Source of the DNA: Streptococcus parasanguinis
Lineage (GTDB): Bacteria > Bacillota > Bacilli > Lactobacillales > Streptococcaceae
Direction: 5' to 3'
Assembly (NCBI RefSeq): GCF_001073155.1
Contig: NZ_JVEE01000026.1
Location: 1 to 64,000, forward strand
Length of the DNA: 64,000 nucleotides
The notes beneath the pieces were generated by a model. The model was not told the DNA's origin. It saw only the letters and a program-made list of their open reading frames with translations, and did no database searches. Both the position numbers and the translations under genes were made by a program. This document shows positions 53,817-62,407 of the stretch, piece after piece; positions within the stretch are counted from its first letter, which is position 1; the number at the start of each line of letters is the position of its first letter.

Positions 53817-56043
53817 AGACCTTCCTTTTTCGCTTGTCCATCTCGCCTTTTTGCTCCTATGGCTGTATTTTAGTATCTATCAACCATCTTGGCTTTCAAT
53901 CATCGGTCTAGTAGTAGTGGGAATTTTAGCGGTTCATCACTATAAAGGGGATCGCTCAAGTTTGCTAGGGCTTGGTTTAGCATCCCTTTGTTTTGCGGCC
54001 TTCTTTGTCTTTCAGCGACTACAGGATCATCCAGTACAAGCAGAAAGTCAGCCCCCATCCCACTTACGCCTGATTCCAGATACCATCAAGATCAATGGGG
54101 ACGCCCTGTCTTTTCGTGCTAAAAATCAGGGAAGAACCTATCAAGTCTTCTACACTTTAAAATCAGAAAAAGAAAAACAGCAGTGGCAAAGTCAAACCCA
54201 CTTGCTGGAGTTGACATATAAAGGTGTTATAGAAGAACCAGAAGCGCAACGAAATTTTAGAGGATTTGACTACCGGTCTTATTTGGAAACACAGGGAATT
54301 CACTATCAAATAAAAATTGAAGCGATTCAATCTGCGGTTCCCATCCAAACGTGGAATGTTTTTGACTGGCTATCTCAATGGAGGCGCCAAGCCATTGTTT
54401 GGAGCAAGGAGCACTTTCCACAGCCGATGAACCAGTATATGACCGGCCTTCTTTTTGGTTATTTAGATAGGGATTTTGAAGAGATGGATCAGCTTTACAC
54501 GAGTTTGGGAATCATCCATTTATTCGCCTTATCTGGGATGCAGGTCGGCTTTTTCATTAATGGGATCCGAAAAGTTCTCTTACGCCTAGGGATCTTGCAA
54601 GAAACAGTCGATATTTTGATGGTTCCAATCTCTTTGGTCTATGCTGGCATGACAGGTTTTTCTGTTTCAGTGGTTCGCAGTCTCTTGCAGAAGATCCTCT
54701 CTCAAAAGGGCATCCGAGGGATGGAGAATATGGCGATGACCTTGATGCTCTTAATGTTTCTCATGCCCAAGTTTCTCCTGACAGCTGGAGGGGTTTTGAG
54801 TTGTGCCTACGCCTTTATTTTGACCTTGGTAGATACCAGTTCTTATTCCGGAATGAAAAAGCTACTAGTGGAAAGTTTATGGATTAGCCTGGGGATTTTG
54901 CCCCTTTTGACCTATTACTTTAGTGTCTTTCAACCGTGGTCACTCCCTTTAACCTTCCTCTTTTCTTTCTTATTTGATCTTGTCCTTCTTCCAGGTTTAA
55001 CGGTGCTATTTATCTTATCGATTCTAAAGCCCCTTACAATTTTTAACAGTTTCTTTCTTCTTATAGAGGAGTGTATTCGTTGGATTTCAAAGCTCACGTC
55101 GCTACCTTTGGTATTTGGTCAGCCGACGGGACCAGCTCTGATCGCTCTCTTCCTTCTTTTAGGGATCTTGTATGATCTTCGAAAGCAAAAAAAACGTCGT
55201 TTCCTGTTAATCGGTATGATTCTACTCATCTTTTGTTGGACCAAGCATCCTTTAGAAAATGAGATTACCATGGTGGATATCGGTCAAGGAGATAGTATCT
55301 TTTTACGCGATTGGAAAGGAAGAACCATATTGATTGATGTCGGAGGACGTGTCACTTTTAAAAGTGGAGAAAAGTGGCAAGAGCGCAGTCAATCTGCTAA
55401 TGCGGATCAAACCTTGATTCCCTATCTCAAGAGTCGTGGTGTTGGAAAACTCGATGCTTTGGTCTTGACTCATACAGACCAGGACCATATGGGCGATATG
55501 GTGGAGGTTGCCAAACAAATCCCAGTTAAAAAAGTGTATGTCAGTCCAGGTAGTCTAACTAATTCTCAATTTCGAGAGAAATTGAAACAGCTTCATAGTC
55601 CGATTAAAGTAGTCCAGAGAGGAGATCAACTACCTATTTTTGATCATCATCTAGAAGTCTTATCCCCTGATGAAGTGGGGGATGGTAAAAATGATGATTC
55701 GATTGTCCTCTATGGGCAGTTCTTTCAGAAACGATTTTTGTTCACGGGTGATTTGGAAGAAGCTGGAGAGAAAAAACTATTGAAAAACGATCCACAATTA
55801 CAAGTAGATGTCTTGAAAGTAGGCCACCACGGTTCTAAAGGTTCCTCTAGTGATGTGTTTTTAGATCAGTTACATCCTCAGTTGGCCTTGATCTCTGTTG
55901 GAAAGAAAAATCGCTACCAACATCCCCATAAAGAATTGCTCGATCGTCTAGAGGAACGCTCTATTTCTTACCTTCGTACCGATGAAAGGGGAGCGATTCG
56001 CTTGATTGGGTGGGACCATTGGAGGGTAGAAACGGTCCGCTAG
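53797..56043 (+). CDS. comEC: ComEC, DNA uptake channel
   Basis: 748 aa. N-terminal helices and OB-like domain (DUF4131), Competence domain core (LFALSGMQVGFFINGIRK), and C-terminal metallo-beta-lactamase domain with MVDIGQGDSIFLRDWKG, THTDQDHMGDM and VGHHGSKGSSSD, proposed to degrade the non-transforming strand. Start lies inside comEA with an ACACTGGAG SD, translationally coupled. Confidence 0.95.
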   Translation: MLSRWIKDLPFSLVHLAFLLLWLYFSIYQPSWLSIIGLVVVGILAVHHYKGDRSSLLGLGLASLCFAAFFVFQRLQDHPVQAESQPPSHLRLIPDTIKINGDALSFRAKNQGRTYQVFYTLKSEKEKQQWQSQTHLLELTYKGVIEEPEAQRNFRGFDYRSYLETQGIHYQIKIEAIQSAVPIQTWNVFDWLSQWRRQAIVWSKEHFPQPMNQYMTGLLFGYLDRDFEEMDQLYTSLGIIHLFALSGMQVGFFINGIRKVLLRLGILQETVDILMVPISLVYAGMTGFSVSVVRSLLQKILSQKGIRGMENMAMTLMLLMFLMPKFLLTAGGVLSCAYAFILTLVDTSSYSGMKKLLVESLWISLGILPLLTYYFSVFQPWSLPLTFLFSFLFDLVLLPGLTVLFILSILKPLTIFNSFFLLIEECIRWISKLTSLPLVFGQPTGPALIALFLLLGILYDLRKQKKRRFLLIGMILLIFCWTKHPLENEITMVDIGQGDSIFLRDWKGRTILIDVGGRVTFKSGEKWQERSQSANADQTLIPYLKSRGVGKLDALVLTHTDQDHMGDMVEVAKQIPVKKVYVSPGSLTNSQFREKLKQLHSPIKVVQRGDQLPIFDHHLEVLSPDEVGDGKNDDSIVLYGQFFQKRFLFTGDLEEAGEKKLLKNDPQLQVDVLKVGHHGSKGSSSDVFLDQLHPQLALISVGKKNRYQHPHKELLDRLEERSISYLRTDERGAIRLIGWDHWRVETVR

Positions 56044-56118
56044 AGACGAGGAGAGGTTTGCTTTCTATGCTGAAAATTGCTATTATAGAAAGTGAAATCA
56101 ATGTAAAGGTAGAATCGT

Positions 56119-56721
56119 ATGAACGCATTTAAGCAATTTTGGATACAGTATGCAGATTTTTCAAGTAAGACCAGTCGGGCCCATTTTTGGCTAGCTTTTT
56201 TCTGGAATTCCCTGATTTCTTTGCCTCTTTGGGTTTTTTACATCGTGACCTCTTTATCCCATCAAAATGCTCAAGAAACGCTCAATTTTTCAACTGTTCA
56301 TTCTAAGACAGGTTTATGGGCGCTCGCTTTCTTAGCATTCTTTTACTTCCTCATTTTGGTACCCAGTCAAGCCATTTGTGTACGTCGCTTGCGGGATGCG
56401 GGAATCCATTGGTCTTGGATCTTTTTGAACCTTGGTCCGGTTCTGCTCTATTTGTTGACGGGGCTAGATATTTTCCTATTTCTTTGGGGGATTACAGTTA
56501 TTTCTCTCTTGATTCTCATGATGCTTCCAGGGAAAAACACCTTCCCACAACCAGTAGAAACTCCTATGGGAGTGGCTTCTGAACCACAGGTCACAGCGAC
56601 AGGGGGGAGCTTTGGAGGCAACTCGTTTGAGCAAATCCCTAATTTTGTAGCAGCACCTGATTTGTCTGATGAAAAACCACCATTGGAACAAAGAATGGCT
56701 GCTGAACACGAAATCCACTAA
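56119..56721 (+). CDS. DUF805 membrane protein
   Basis: 200 aa. Starts FKQFWIQYADFSSKTSRAHFWLAFFWN, the W.kYadFsGRasR.eFW pattern of DUF805, with RRLRDAGIHWSWIFLNLGP in the middle. Four helices in residues 25-135, then a hydrophilic C-terminal tail. AAAGG before the ATG; a TGCTATTAT box at 56078-56086 gives its own promoter. Function unknown. Confidence 0.85.
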   Translation: MNAFKQFWIQYADFSSKTSRAHFWLAFFWNSLISLPLWVFYIVTSLSHQNAQETLNFSTVHSKTGLWALAFLAFFYFLILVPSQAICVRRLRDAGIHWSWIFLNLGPVLLYLLTGLDIFLFLWGITVISLLILMMLPGKNTFPQPVETPMGVASEPQVTATGGSFGGNSFEQIPNFVAAPDLSDEKPPLEQRMAAEHEIH

Positions 56722-56744
56722 AGTGATAAAGATAAGAGAGTTTC

Positions 56745-57779
56745 ATGCAAGCAATTACCGACATTAAACATCTGACGGTTCAAACTCTGCCTCCTATTCT
56801 TGTCTTGACGGGTGAGGATGTAGGTCAATTTGAATGGTTAAAAAAAGACATTTTAAAAAAAATAGGCTATGATCCCTCAGATTTGAATTATTCTTATTTT
56901 GATATGAAGGAAGCCTCCTATGCTGAAGTCGAGCTGGATTTGGTCAGTCTTCCCTTTTTTGCAGATGAAAAAATTGTGATTTTGGATCACTTATTGGATT
57001 TGACCACTGCCAAGAAACGCAATTTAACCGATGAAGATCTGAAGCAATTTGAAAACTATTTGGAAAATCCTTCTGAATCGACCCGTTTGGTGATATTTGC
57101 AGAAGGAAAATTAGATAGTAAGCGTCGCTTAGTCAAACTCCTAAAACGGGATGCCCAGATCATTGAAGCAACATCTCCTAAAGAGCAAGATTTAAAGTGT
57201 TATTTTGCAAGTCAGGCACAAGAATTGGGCATACAGTTTGTGGGCGATTCCTTGGACCAGCTACTCTTAAAATCTGGCTATGATTTTGGAGAGTTACAGA
57301 AGAATCTCGCTCTGTTGCAGGCTTATAAAGAAGATGGTCAGATTACCCTCCAAGATATTGAGGAGGTTGTTCCAAAGTCCTTGCAAGATAATATTTTTGA
57401 TCTGACACAGATGATTCTCAAACGCCAAATCGATCAAGCCCGGAATTTGGTTAAGGATCTCCGCTTACAAGGAGAAGATGAAATAAAATTGATCGCTATT
57501 TTGTTGGGACAATTCCGAATGTTTTCTCAAGTTAAAATTTTCTCAGAAGAAGGTCAATCCGAAAGCCAAATTGTAGCGAGCTTGTCGGAGTTGTCAGGAC
57601 GCAAGGTCAATCCTTATCAGGTGAAGTTTGCCTTACGGGATAGCCGCAGGCTTTCCTTGTCCTTTTTGAAGCAAGCTATGATGACCTTCATCGAGACGGA
57701 TTATGCGATTAAAAGTGGAACATATGAAAAAGACTACTTATTTGATTTGGCCCTGTTGAAAGTAGCTAATAGCGTCTAA
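56745..57779 (+). CDS. holA: DNA polymerase III subunit delta
   Basis: 344 aa. Typical HolA: VLTGEDVGQFEWLKKDILKKIGYD at the N-terminus, mid-region TTAKKRNLTDEDLKQFENYLENP, VVPKSLQDNIFDLTQMILKRQ, and the C-terminal collar helices ending YEKDYLFDLALLKVANSV. Clamp-loader wrench that opens the beta sliding clamp. Often upstream of sodA in streptococci, as here. Confidence 0.93.
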   Translation: MQAITDIKHLTVQTLPPILVLTGEDVGQFEWLKKDILKKIGYDPSDLNYSYFDMKEASYAEVELDLVSLPFFADEKIVILDHLLDLTTAKKRNLTDEDLKQFENYLENPSESTRLVIFAEGKLDSKRRLVKLLKRDAQIIEATSPKEQDLKCYFASQAQELGIQFVGDSLDQLLLKSGYDFGELQKNLALLQAYKEDGQITLQDIEEVVPKSLQDNIFDLTQMILKRQIDQARNLVKDLRLQGEDEIKLIAILLGQFRMFSQVKIFSEEGQSESQIVASLSELSGRKVNPYQVKFALRDSRRLSLSFLKQAMMTFIETDYAIKSGTYEKDYLFDLALLKVANSV

Positions 57780-57806
57780 CGATGAATGAAATCACAAGCA
57801 GATTAG

Positions 57807-57835
57807 TTGAATAATTTAGCTGTTTACGTTATCAT
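57807..57835 (+). promoter_or_regulatory. Promoter of sodA
   Basis: TTGAAT (57807-57812), 17-bp spacer, TATCAT (57830-57835). Confidence 0.6.
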
Positions 57836-57867
57836 CAAGTCAGTAATAAAGAAAAGAGGACCATAAA

Positions 57868-58473
57868 ATGGCTATCATTTTACCAGAATTACCATATGCT
57901 TATGATGCATTGGAACCTTATATCGATGAAGAAACCATGCATTTGCACCATGATAAACACCATCAAACATATGTAAACAATGTGAATGCAGCTCTTGAAA
58001 AACATCCTGAAATTGGAGAAGACCTTGAAAGCTTGTTAGCTGATGTTGAATCCATTCCAGCTGATATTCGCCAAGCTGTGATCAACAATGGTGGTGGTCA
58101 TTTGAACCACGCTCTTTTCTGGGAATTGATGACTCCAGAACAAACAGCTCCTTCAGCAGAACTTGCTGCAGCGATTGATGCTACATTTGGTTCATTTGAA
58201 GACTTCAAAGCAGCCTTCACAGCAGCAGCAACGACACGTTTTGGTTCTGGCTGGGCATGGTTGGTTGTTAACAAAGAAGGCAAACTCGAAGTAACTTCAA
58301 CAGCAAACCAAGATACACCAATCTCTGAAGGTAAAACACCAATCCTTGGTTTGGATGTTTGGGAACATGCCTACTACGTGAAATACCGTAACGTACGTCC
58401 TGACTACATCAAAGCTTTCTTCTCAGTGATCAACTGGAATAAAGTTAATGAATTGTTTGCAGCAGCAAAATAA
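57868..58473 (+). CDS. sodA: Superoxide dismutase (Mn type)
   Basis: 201 aa. Metal ligands in [14 protein letters not shown] (His), NHALFWELM (His), [12 protein letters not shown] (Asp and His); GSGWAWLVV and the C-terminal [11 protein letters not shown] complete the signature. Main superoxide defence of streptococci, which lack catalase. AGAGGACC before the ATG. Followed by a strong terminator. Confidence 0.96.
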   Translation: MAIILPELPYAYDALEPYIDEETMHLHHDKHHQTYVNNVNAALEKHPEIGEDLESLLADVESIPADIRQAVINNGGGHLNHALFWELMTPEQTAPSAELAAAIDATFGSFEDFKAAFTAAATTRFGSGWAWLVVNKEGKLEVTSTANQDTPISEGKTPILGLDVWEHAYYVKYRNVRPDYIKAFFSVINWNKVNELFAAAK

Positions 58474-58487
58474 TAAAATGAAGGAAT

Positions 58488-58522
58488 CTATAAGAGCATG
58501 TATTGGCTCTTATAGATTTTTT
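58488..58522 (+). terminator. Terminator of sodA
   Basis: CTATAAGAGC / GCTCTTATAG perfect stem followed by seven T. Confidence 0.9.
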
Positions 58523-58545
58523 TATGTGCATCCGGAAAATCGGAG

Positions 58546-58551
58546 TATAAT
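58546..58551 (+). promoter_or_regulatory. -10 box of the HerA-like gene
   Basis: TATAAT 132 bp before the ATG; the leader contains a GCCTGG / CCTAGGC hairpin (about 58609-58631). Confidence 0.5.
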
Positions 58552-58683
58552 TTCTTGCGTTTGGTCAGGAAAATGATACACTAGTAGGAGTGTGTCTTAC
58601 TTGTCTGAAGCCTGGTTTGAAGGGCCTAGGCAAGGAAAAGATAAACCTTAAAATGAAAACTGAAACATTCAGGGAGAAATGAA

Positions 58684-60156
58684 ATGACTAGTATTACTAT
58701 TACCAAAGGAGCCGTTGAGACGCCTATCTATTTGCGGATGTTGAATCGTCATGGCTTGATTGCAGGTGCAACAGGAACAGGAAAAACGGTTACTCTCAAG
58801 GTCCTAACAGAAAAATTAAGCAAAGAAGGCATTCCGGTCTTTCTAGCCGATATCAAGGGAGATTTATCTGGCTTAGCCAAAGCCGGGCAATGGACGCCAA
58901 AACTGGAAGAACGCTATAAGCTTCTTGGGATCACAGAACCGTTTGAGCCACAAGCATTCCCAGTTCGATTGTGGGATGTTTTCGGCCAAGCTGGTCATCC
59001 TGTTCGGGCGACTGTCGAAGGGATGGGGTCATTGCTTCTTTCTCGTCTGCTTGATTTGAATGAAACCCAATCAGGAATTCTCGCAATTGTCTTTAAAGTA
59101 GCCCAAGAGAAAGATTGGCCTTTAATTGATTTGAAGGACCTGCAAAGCCTTTTAAAGGAAGTTTATGAACACAGCTCAGACTATTCGGCCCAATATGGCA
59201 ATATCACCAAACAATCTGTCGGAGCCATCCAAAGAAGTCTCTTGGTTCTTGAAGAAGAAGGAGCAGACCAATTTTTCGGAGAGCCCGCACTTGATTTAAA
59301 TGACTTCATGCAAGTCGATGCATCTGGTCGTGGTTATATCAATATTCTTTCGGCTACAAAGCTCTTTCATTCACCAAAATTGTACTCAACCTTTTTGATT
59401 TGGATGCTGTCTCGTCTTTTTGAAACACTTCCAGAGGTTGGGGATCCTGAAAAGCCAAAATTGGTCTTCTTCTTTGATGAAGCGCATCTTCTCTTTAAGG
59501 ATGCAAGCAAGCTCTTTCTTGAGAAGGTTGAGCAAGTGGTACGCCTAATTCGTTCTAAGGGTGTAGGGATTTACTTTATTACCCAAAATCCTCAAGACCT
59601 TCCAGAATCTGTTTTGGCACAGCTTGGAAATCGTGTTCAGCATGCACTTCGAGCTTATACACCAAAAGAAATGAAGGCAATTAAGGTTGCTGCCCAAAGT
59701 TTTCGTCCAAATCCAGATTTTGATACAGAAACAGTGATCACAGAGTTAGGGACAGGGGAAGCCTTGGTTTCTTTCCTCAATGAAAAGGGACAGCCTAGTG
59801 TAGTTGAGCGTGCTTATATTCTCTCTCCTCAATCGAGTTTTGACCTCTTAAATGAGAGTGAACAATTGGCCTTGATCACGACATCGCCTTTCCATCAAAA
59901 GTATGCGACGACGATTGATCGAGAATCTGCCTATGAAAAATTAGCAGCTAAAGCAAGCAAGGAAGCAAAAGAAAAAGAGCAAAAAGAAGCAGAAAAGGAA
60001 GAGGCTGCAGCAGATAAGGCAGCTCAAAAACGTAGTCCAGGTCGTCCAAGAAAATCTAGTCTTGAAAAGGCAAAAGATTCCTTCTTGAGTTCCTTATTCC
60101 GGACGATTGCGCGTGAGATCGCTAAGCTAATTATGGGCTCCTTTAAACGAAAATAA
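58684..60156 (+). CDS. HerA-like ATPase (DUF853 family)
   Basis: 490 aa. Walker A GATGTGKTVTLKVL, then ADIKGDLSGLAKAG, Walker B LVFFFDEAHLLF and sensor-like FITQNPQDLPESVL are the DUF853/HerA pattern. A Lys/Glu/Ala-rich linker (residues 420-455, including an AT-hook-like SPGRPRKSS) leads to an amphipathic C-terminal helix. Bacterial members are predicted hexameric DNA-translocating ATPases of unknown role. No NurA-like nuclease is near. Confidence 0.85.
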   Translation: MTSITITKGAVETPIYLRMLNRHGLIAGATGTGKTVTLKVLTEKLSKEGIPVFLADIKGDLSGLAKAGQWTPKLEERYKLLGITEPFEPQAFPVRLWDVFGQAGHPVRATVEGMGSLLLSRLLDLNETQSGILAIVFKVAQEKDWPLIDLKDLQSLLKEVYEHSSDYSAQYGNITKQSVGAIQRSLLVLEEEGADQFFGEPALDLNDFMQVDASGRGYINILSATKLFHSPKLYSTFLIWMLSRLFETLPEVGDPEKPKLVFFFDEAHLLFKDASKLFLEKVEQVVRLIRSKGVGIYFITQNPQDLPESVLAQLGNRVQHALRAYTPKEMKAIKVAAQSFRPNPDFDTETVITELGTGEALVSFLNEKGQPSVVERAYILSPQSSFDLLNESEQLALITTSPFHQKYATTIDRESAYEKLAAKASKEAKEKEQKEAEKEEAAADKAAQKRSPGRPRKSSLEKAKDSFLSSLFRTIAREIAKLIMGSFKRK

Positions 60157-60216
60157 GCCTTTGATGAAAAGAAATAATCTTTTTAAAAAGAAATCGTTTT
60201 CTATTTCTGATAATTC

Positions 60217-60245
60217 TTGTTATTTTCAGTAGAATCTTTTATAAT
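60217..60245 (+). promoter_or_regulatory. Promoter giving a leaderless serine-hydrolase mRNA
   Basis: TTGTTA (60217-60222), 17-bp spacer, TATAAT (60240-60245); the ATG at 60255 is 9 nt further on with no SD between. Confidence 0.7.
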
Positions 60246-60254
60246 TAATCTCGT

Positions 60255-61322
60255 ATGAAAAAATATTTTAATCTACGCTCGATCATGATTGCGATCAGTA
60301 TTCTATTGTGCTTAGGGGGAACAAGCGCACTGGGCTACTTGCATGTTACGCAACCAACAGCATCAGCAATTGAAAAAAAAGAAAAGAAAACAAAAGAAGC
60401 AAAAGAAAAAGATATAGAAAAGTCTACGCCTGAGACGAAAAAACCACGTGTCAAATCTCCTGAAGCCAAGCAAGCAGTGGTCGATGCAGACATGGAAACG
60501 ATGAGTGCTTATGGCCTTGTCTATGATTATGCTAATAAGGGGTTGGTAGAGGTTGTCCAGGATTTCCTAGCAGAAAGTGGAATTGATCCGTCACAAGTTG
60601 CCTTCACGTATCGCAATGCCATTACAGGAGAGCAATTTGCCATGAATGATCTTCAACCAATGACGGCAGGTAGTACCTATAAGCTACCGTTGAACATGTT
60701 GGTGGTGGATGAAGTCGCAAAGGGCAAACTCAATTTAACAGACCGGTTTGACATTACCAATACTTACTATGAATATGTAGGAGAGCATGACAATTACGTT
60801 GCTGCCTTTGATGGAGCCATGTCTATTCCTGATATGCAGCGCTATTCATTGGTTTACTCTGAAAACACCCCAGCCTATGCTTTGGCAGATCGTTTAGGGG
60901 GGATGGAGCAAGCGCGTAAGTTGTTCAGTCGCTATGGTCAATCTCGTTCACCAGAGGTTAAAACCTTTAGCGAAGATAATAAAACGACAACGGATTATTA
61001 CATCCATGTCTTGGAATATCTTTGGAATCATCAAGAAAAATATGCGGATTTACTAGAACTGATCGGGGAGTCTTTCCCAGGTGAGTACTATAAGAAATTC
61101 TTGCCAGATTTGGTCATTCAACAAAAACCGGGCTATGTTGCGGAAGCGCTCAATGTGGATGCCATTGTCCATGAATCGACCCCTTATTTGGTTGCCATCT
61201 ATACTGCAGGACTGGGTGGAACGACTCCAGAAAGTTCTGAAATCAGTGGCGTTGGTCTTTATCAATTAGGGCAACTGGCTTATGTTATCAATGAATGGCA
61301 TCGTGTCAATATGAATGAATAA
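60255..61322 (+). CDS. Beta-lactamase-fold serine hydrolase (class A-like), secreted or membrane-anchored
   Basis: 355 aa. N-terminal hydrophobic signal/anchor (residues 9-30), Lys/Glu-rich linker, then class A beta-lactamase-like domain: S140-T-Y-K (AGSTYKLPLN), a YSEN motif for SxN, and a degenerate KPG (QQKPGYVAEA) where KTG is expected. Streptococcal homologues are not penicillinases; a cell-wall or protein-modifying role is likely. No SD and very short leader. Followed by a terminator. Confidence 0.8.
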   Translation: MKKYFNLRSIMIAISILLCLGGTSALGYLHVTQPTASAIEKKEKKTKEAKEKDIEKSTPETKKPRVKSPEAKQAVVDADMETMSAYGLVYDYANKGLVEVVQDFLAESGIDPSQVAFTYRNAITGEQFAMNDLQPMTAGSTYKLPLNMLVVDEVAKGKLNLTDRFDITNTYYEYVGEHDNYVAAFDGAMSIPDMQRYSLVYSENTPAYALADRLGGMEQARKLFSRYGQSRSPEVKTFSEDNKTTTDYYIHVLEYLWNHQEKYADLLELIGESFPGEYYKKFLPDLVIQQKPGYVAEALNVDAIVHESTPYLVAIYTAGLGGTTPESSEISGVGLYQLGQLAYVINEWHRVNMNE

Positions 61323-61327
61323 TCGAC

Positions 61328-61359
61328 AAAAGGTCTGAGGGTTGCTCAGGCCTTTTATT
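61328..61359 (+). terminator. Terminator of the serine hydrolase gene
   Basis: AAAAGGTCTGAG / CTCAGGCCTTTT stem with a GGTTG loop and a T-rich tail. Confidence 0.85.
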
Positions 61360-61444
61360 CTATCACAGTAGGATGAAATTCACTTGGTGTTTCGAATTAC
61401 TTTTCTGTTCTAAAGAGACTTCTTTCCCTTTTCTATAAAAAGTA

Positions 61445-61453
61445 TGTTATACT
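61445..61453 (+). promoter_or_regulatory. Extended -10 promoter of flp
   Basis: TGTTATACT, 28 bp before the flp ATG; identical to the cshA leader -10. Confidence 0.65.
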
Positions 61454-61481
61454 ACTAATAGTAATAAGAGGAAGTATAGAC

Positions 61482-62171
61482 ATGATTACAAAGGAAGATT
61501 ACCAGTTGCTCCGCTCGCATCCAGCCTTTTCTGCGCTACCAGTGGAGCTATTTGATAAATTAGCTGTTGAAATTCATGCCAGGGATATCCCTAAAGGACA
61601 AATTTTATTTTATGCAGGAGATAGGCGGGAGCGCATTTTTCTTCTGACAAAAGGCTTTGCTCGTATTGAGCAATTTGATTCGTCTGACCAATTCTCCTAT
61701 ATGGATTATATTAAGAAGGGGGCTCTGTTCCCTTATGGTGGGATGTTCCAGGATGAGCGTTACCACTATACAGCTAGTGCGGTGACGGATTTGCGTTGTT
61801 TCGTGATTCCCGTCAACCTCTATGAATTATATGCCCAAGAGAGTAAGGAGCAGTTGCTCTTTATTATGAGAAAGCTCTCCTCCATCCTAGAATTTCAAGA
61901 GTTGCGCTTGCGCAATGTCGTGACAGCTAGTGCCAGTGAGCGCGTGATTCAATCCTTAGCCATTCTGTGCAAGGACTATGAAGGTCTAGGAAATCAGCTT
62001 CCATTTCCAATTAGTATGAAGGAAATGGCCAAATTAGCAGCCACAACTAGAGAAACCGTCAATCAAGTTTTAAAGAAACTCATCGATTCTCATAAGATCC
62101 AGTATGAGAGAAAACAACTAACTTTTCTAGATACAGCCTACTTTTTAAAAAGTTTTGAAGAGATCAACTAA
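61482..62171 (+). CDS. flp: Crp/Fnr family regulator of the arginine deiminase operon
   Basis: 229 aa. N-terminal cyclic-nucleotide-type beta-barrel (IPKGQILFYAGDRRERIFLLTKGFARIEQF) and C-terminal winged helix (ISMKEMAKLAATTRETVNQVLKKL). No Fnr-style Cys cluster at the N-terminus. In S. gordonii and S. sanguinis an orthologous gene (flp) sits just upstream of arcA and activates arc transcription under low oxygen and low sugar. Own promoter and terminator. Confidence 0.85.
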   Translation: MITKEDYQLLRSHPAFSALPVELFDKLAVEIHARDIPKGQILFYAGDRRERIFLLTKGFARIEQFDSSDQFSYMDYIKKGALFPYGGMFQDERYHYTASAVTDLRCFVIPVNLYELYAQESKEQLLFIMRKLSSILEFQELRLRNVVTASASERVIQSLAILCKDYEGLGNQLPFPISMKEMAKLAATTRETVNQVLKKLIDSHKIQYERKQLTFLDTAYFLKSFEEIN

Positions 62172-62188
62172 TTCGTTGATCTTTTTTT
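62161..62188 (+). terminator. Terminator of flp
   Basis: AGATCAAC / GTTGATCT stem overlapping the stop codon, followed by seven T. Confidence 0.9.
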
Positions 62189-62244
62189 ATTTTTTACAAA
62201 AAAATATATATTCATAAAAATAATATAAAAGGCAAAATATGCAA

Positions 62245-62258
62245 AGAAAACGCTTCAT
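62245..62258 (+). promoter_or_regulatory. Weak cre-like site upstream of arcA
   Basis: AGAAAACGCTTCAT fits WGNAARCGNWWNCA except for the last two bases. Confidence 0.4.
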
Positions 62259-62327
62259 ATTAACTAAAAAATAGGAAGGATTCAAAAAAAAGCCAAATTC
62301 TTTGCATTCAAAAAGTAGAATCCTTTG

Positions 62328-62355
62328 TGAAAGCGGTACCAATAAAGAATATAAT
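62328..62355 (+). promoter_or_regulatory. arcA promoter with perfect cre site
   Basis: TGAAAGCGGTACCA (62328-62341) is a full match to the CcpA consensus WGNAARCGNWWNCA. It sits just upstream of TATAAT (62350-62355), overlapping TTGTGA (62325-62330), the only -35-like hexamer, which has a long 19-bp spacer. Fits CcpA repression plus dependence on an activator. Confidence 0.8.
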
Positions 62356-62368
62356 AACAATTGTAATA

Positions 62369-62384
62369 AGCTTGTGAACAAGCT
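62369..62384. promoter_or_regulatory. AGCTTGT-GA-ACAAGCT palindrome in the arcA leader
   Basis: Perfect 7-bp arms with a 2-bp centre, between the -10 and the AAAGGAGG site of arcA. Could bind a regulator (ArcR or Flp) or shape the mRNA leader. Confidence 0.5.
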
Positions 62385-62407
62385 CAAAGAAAAAAGGAGG
62401 ACTATAG

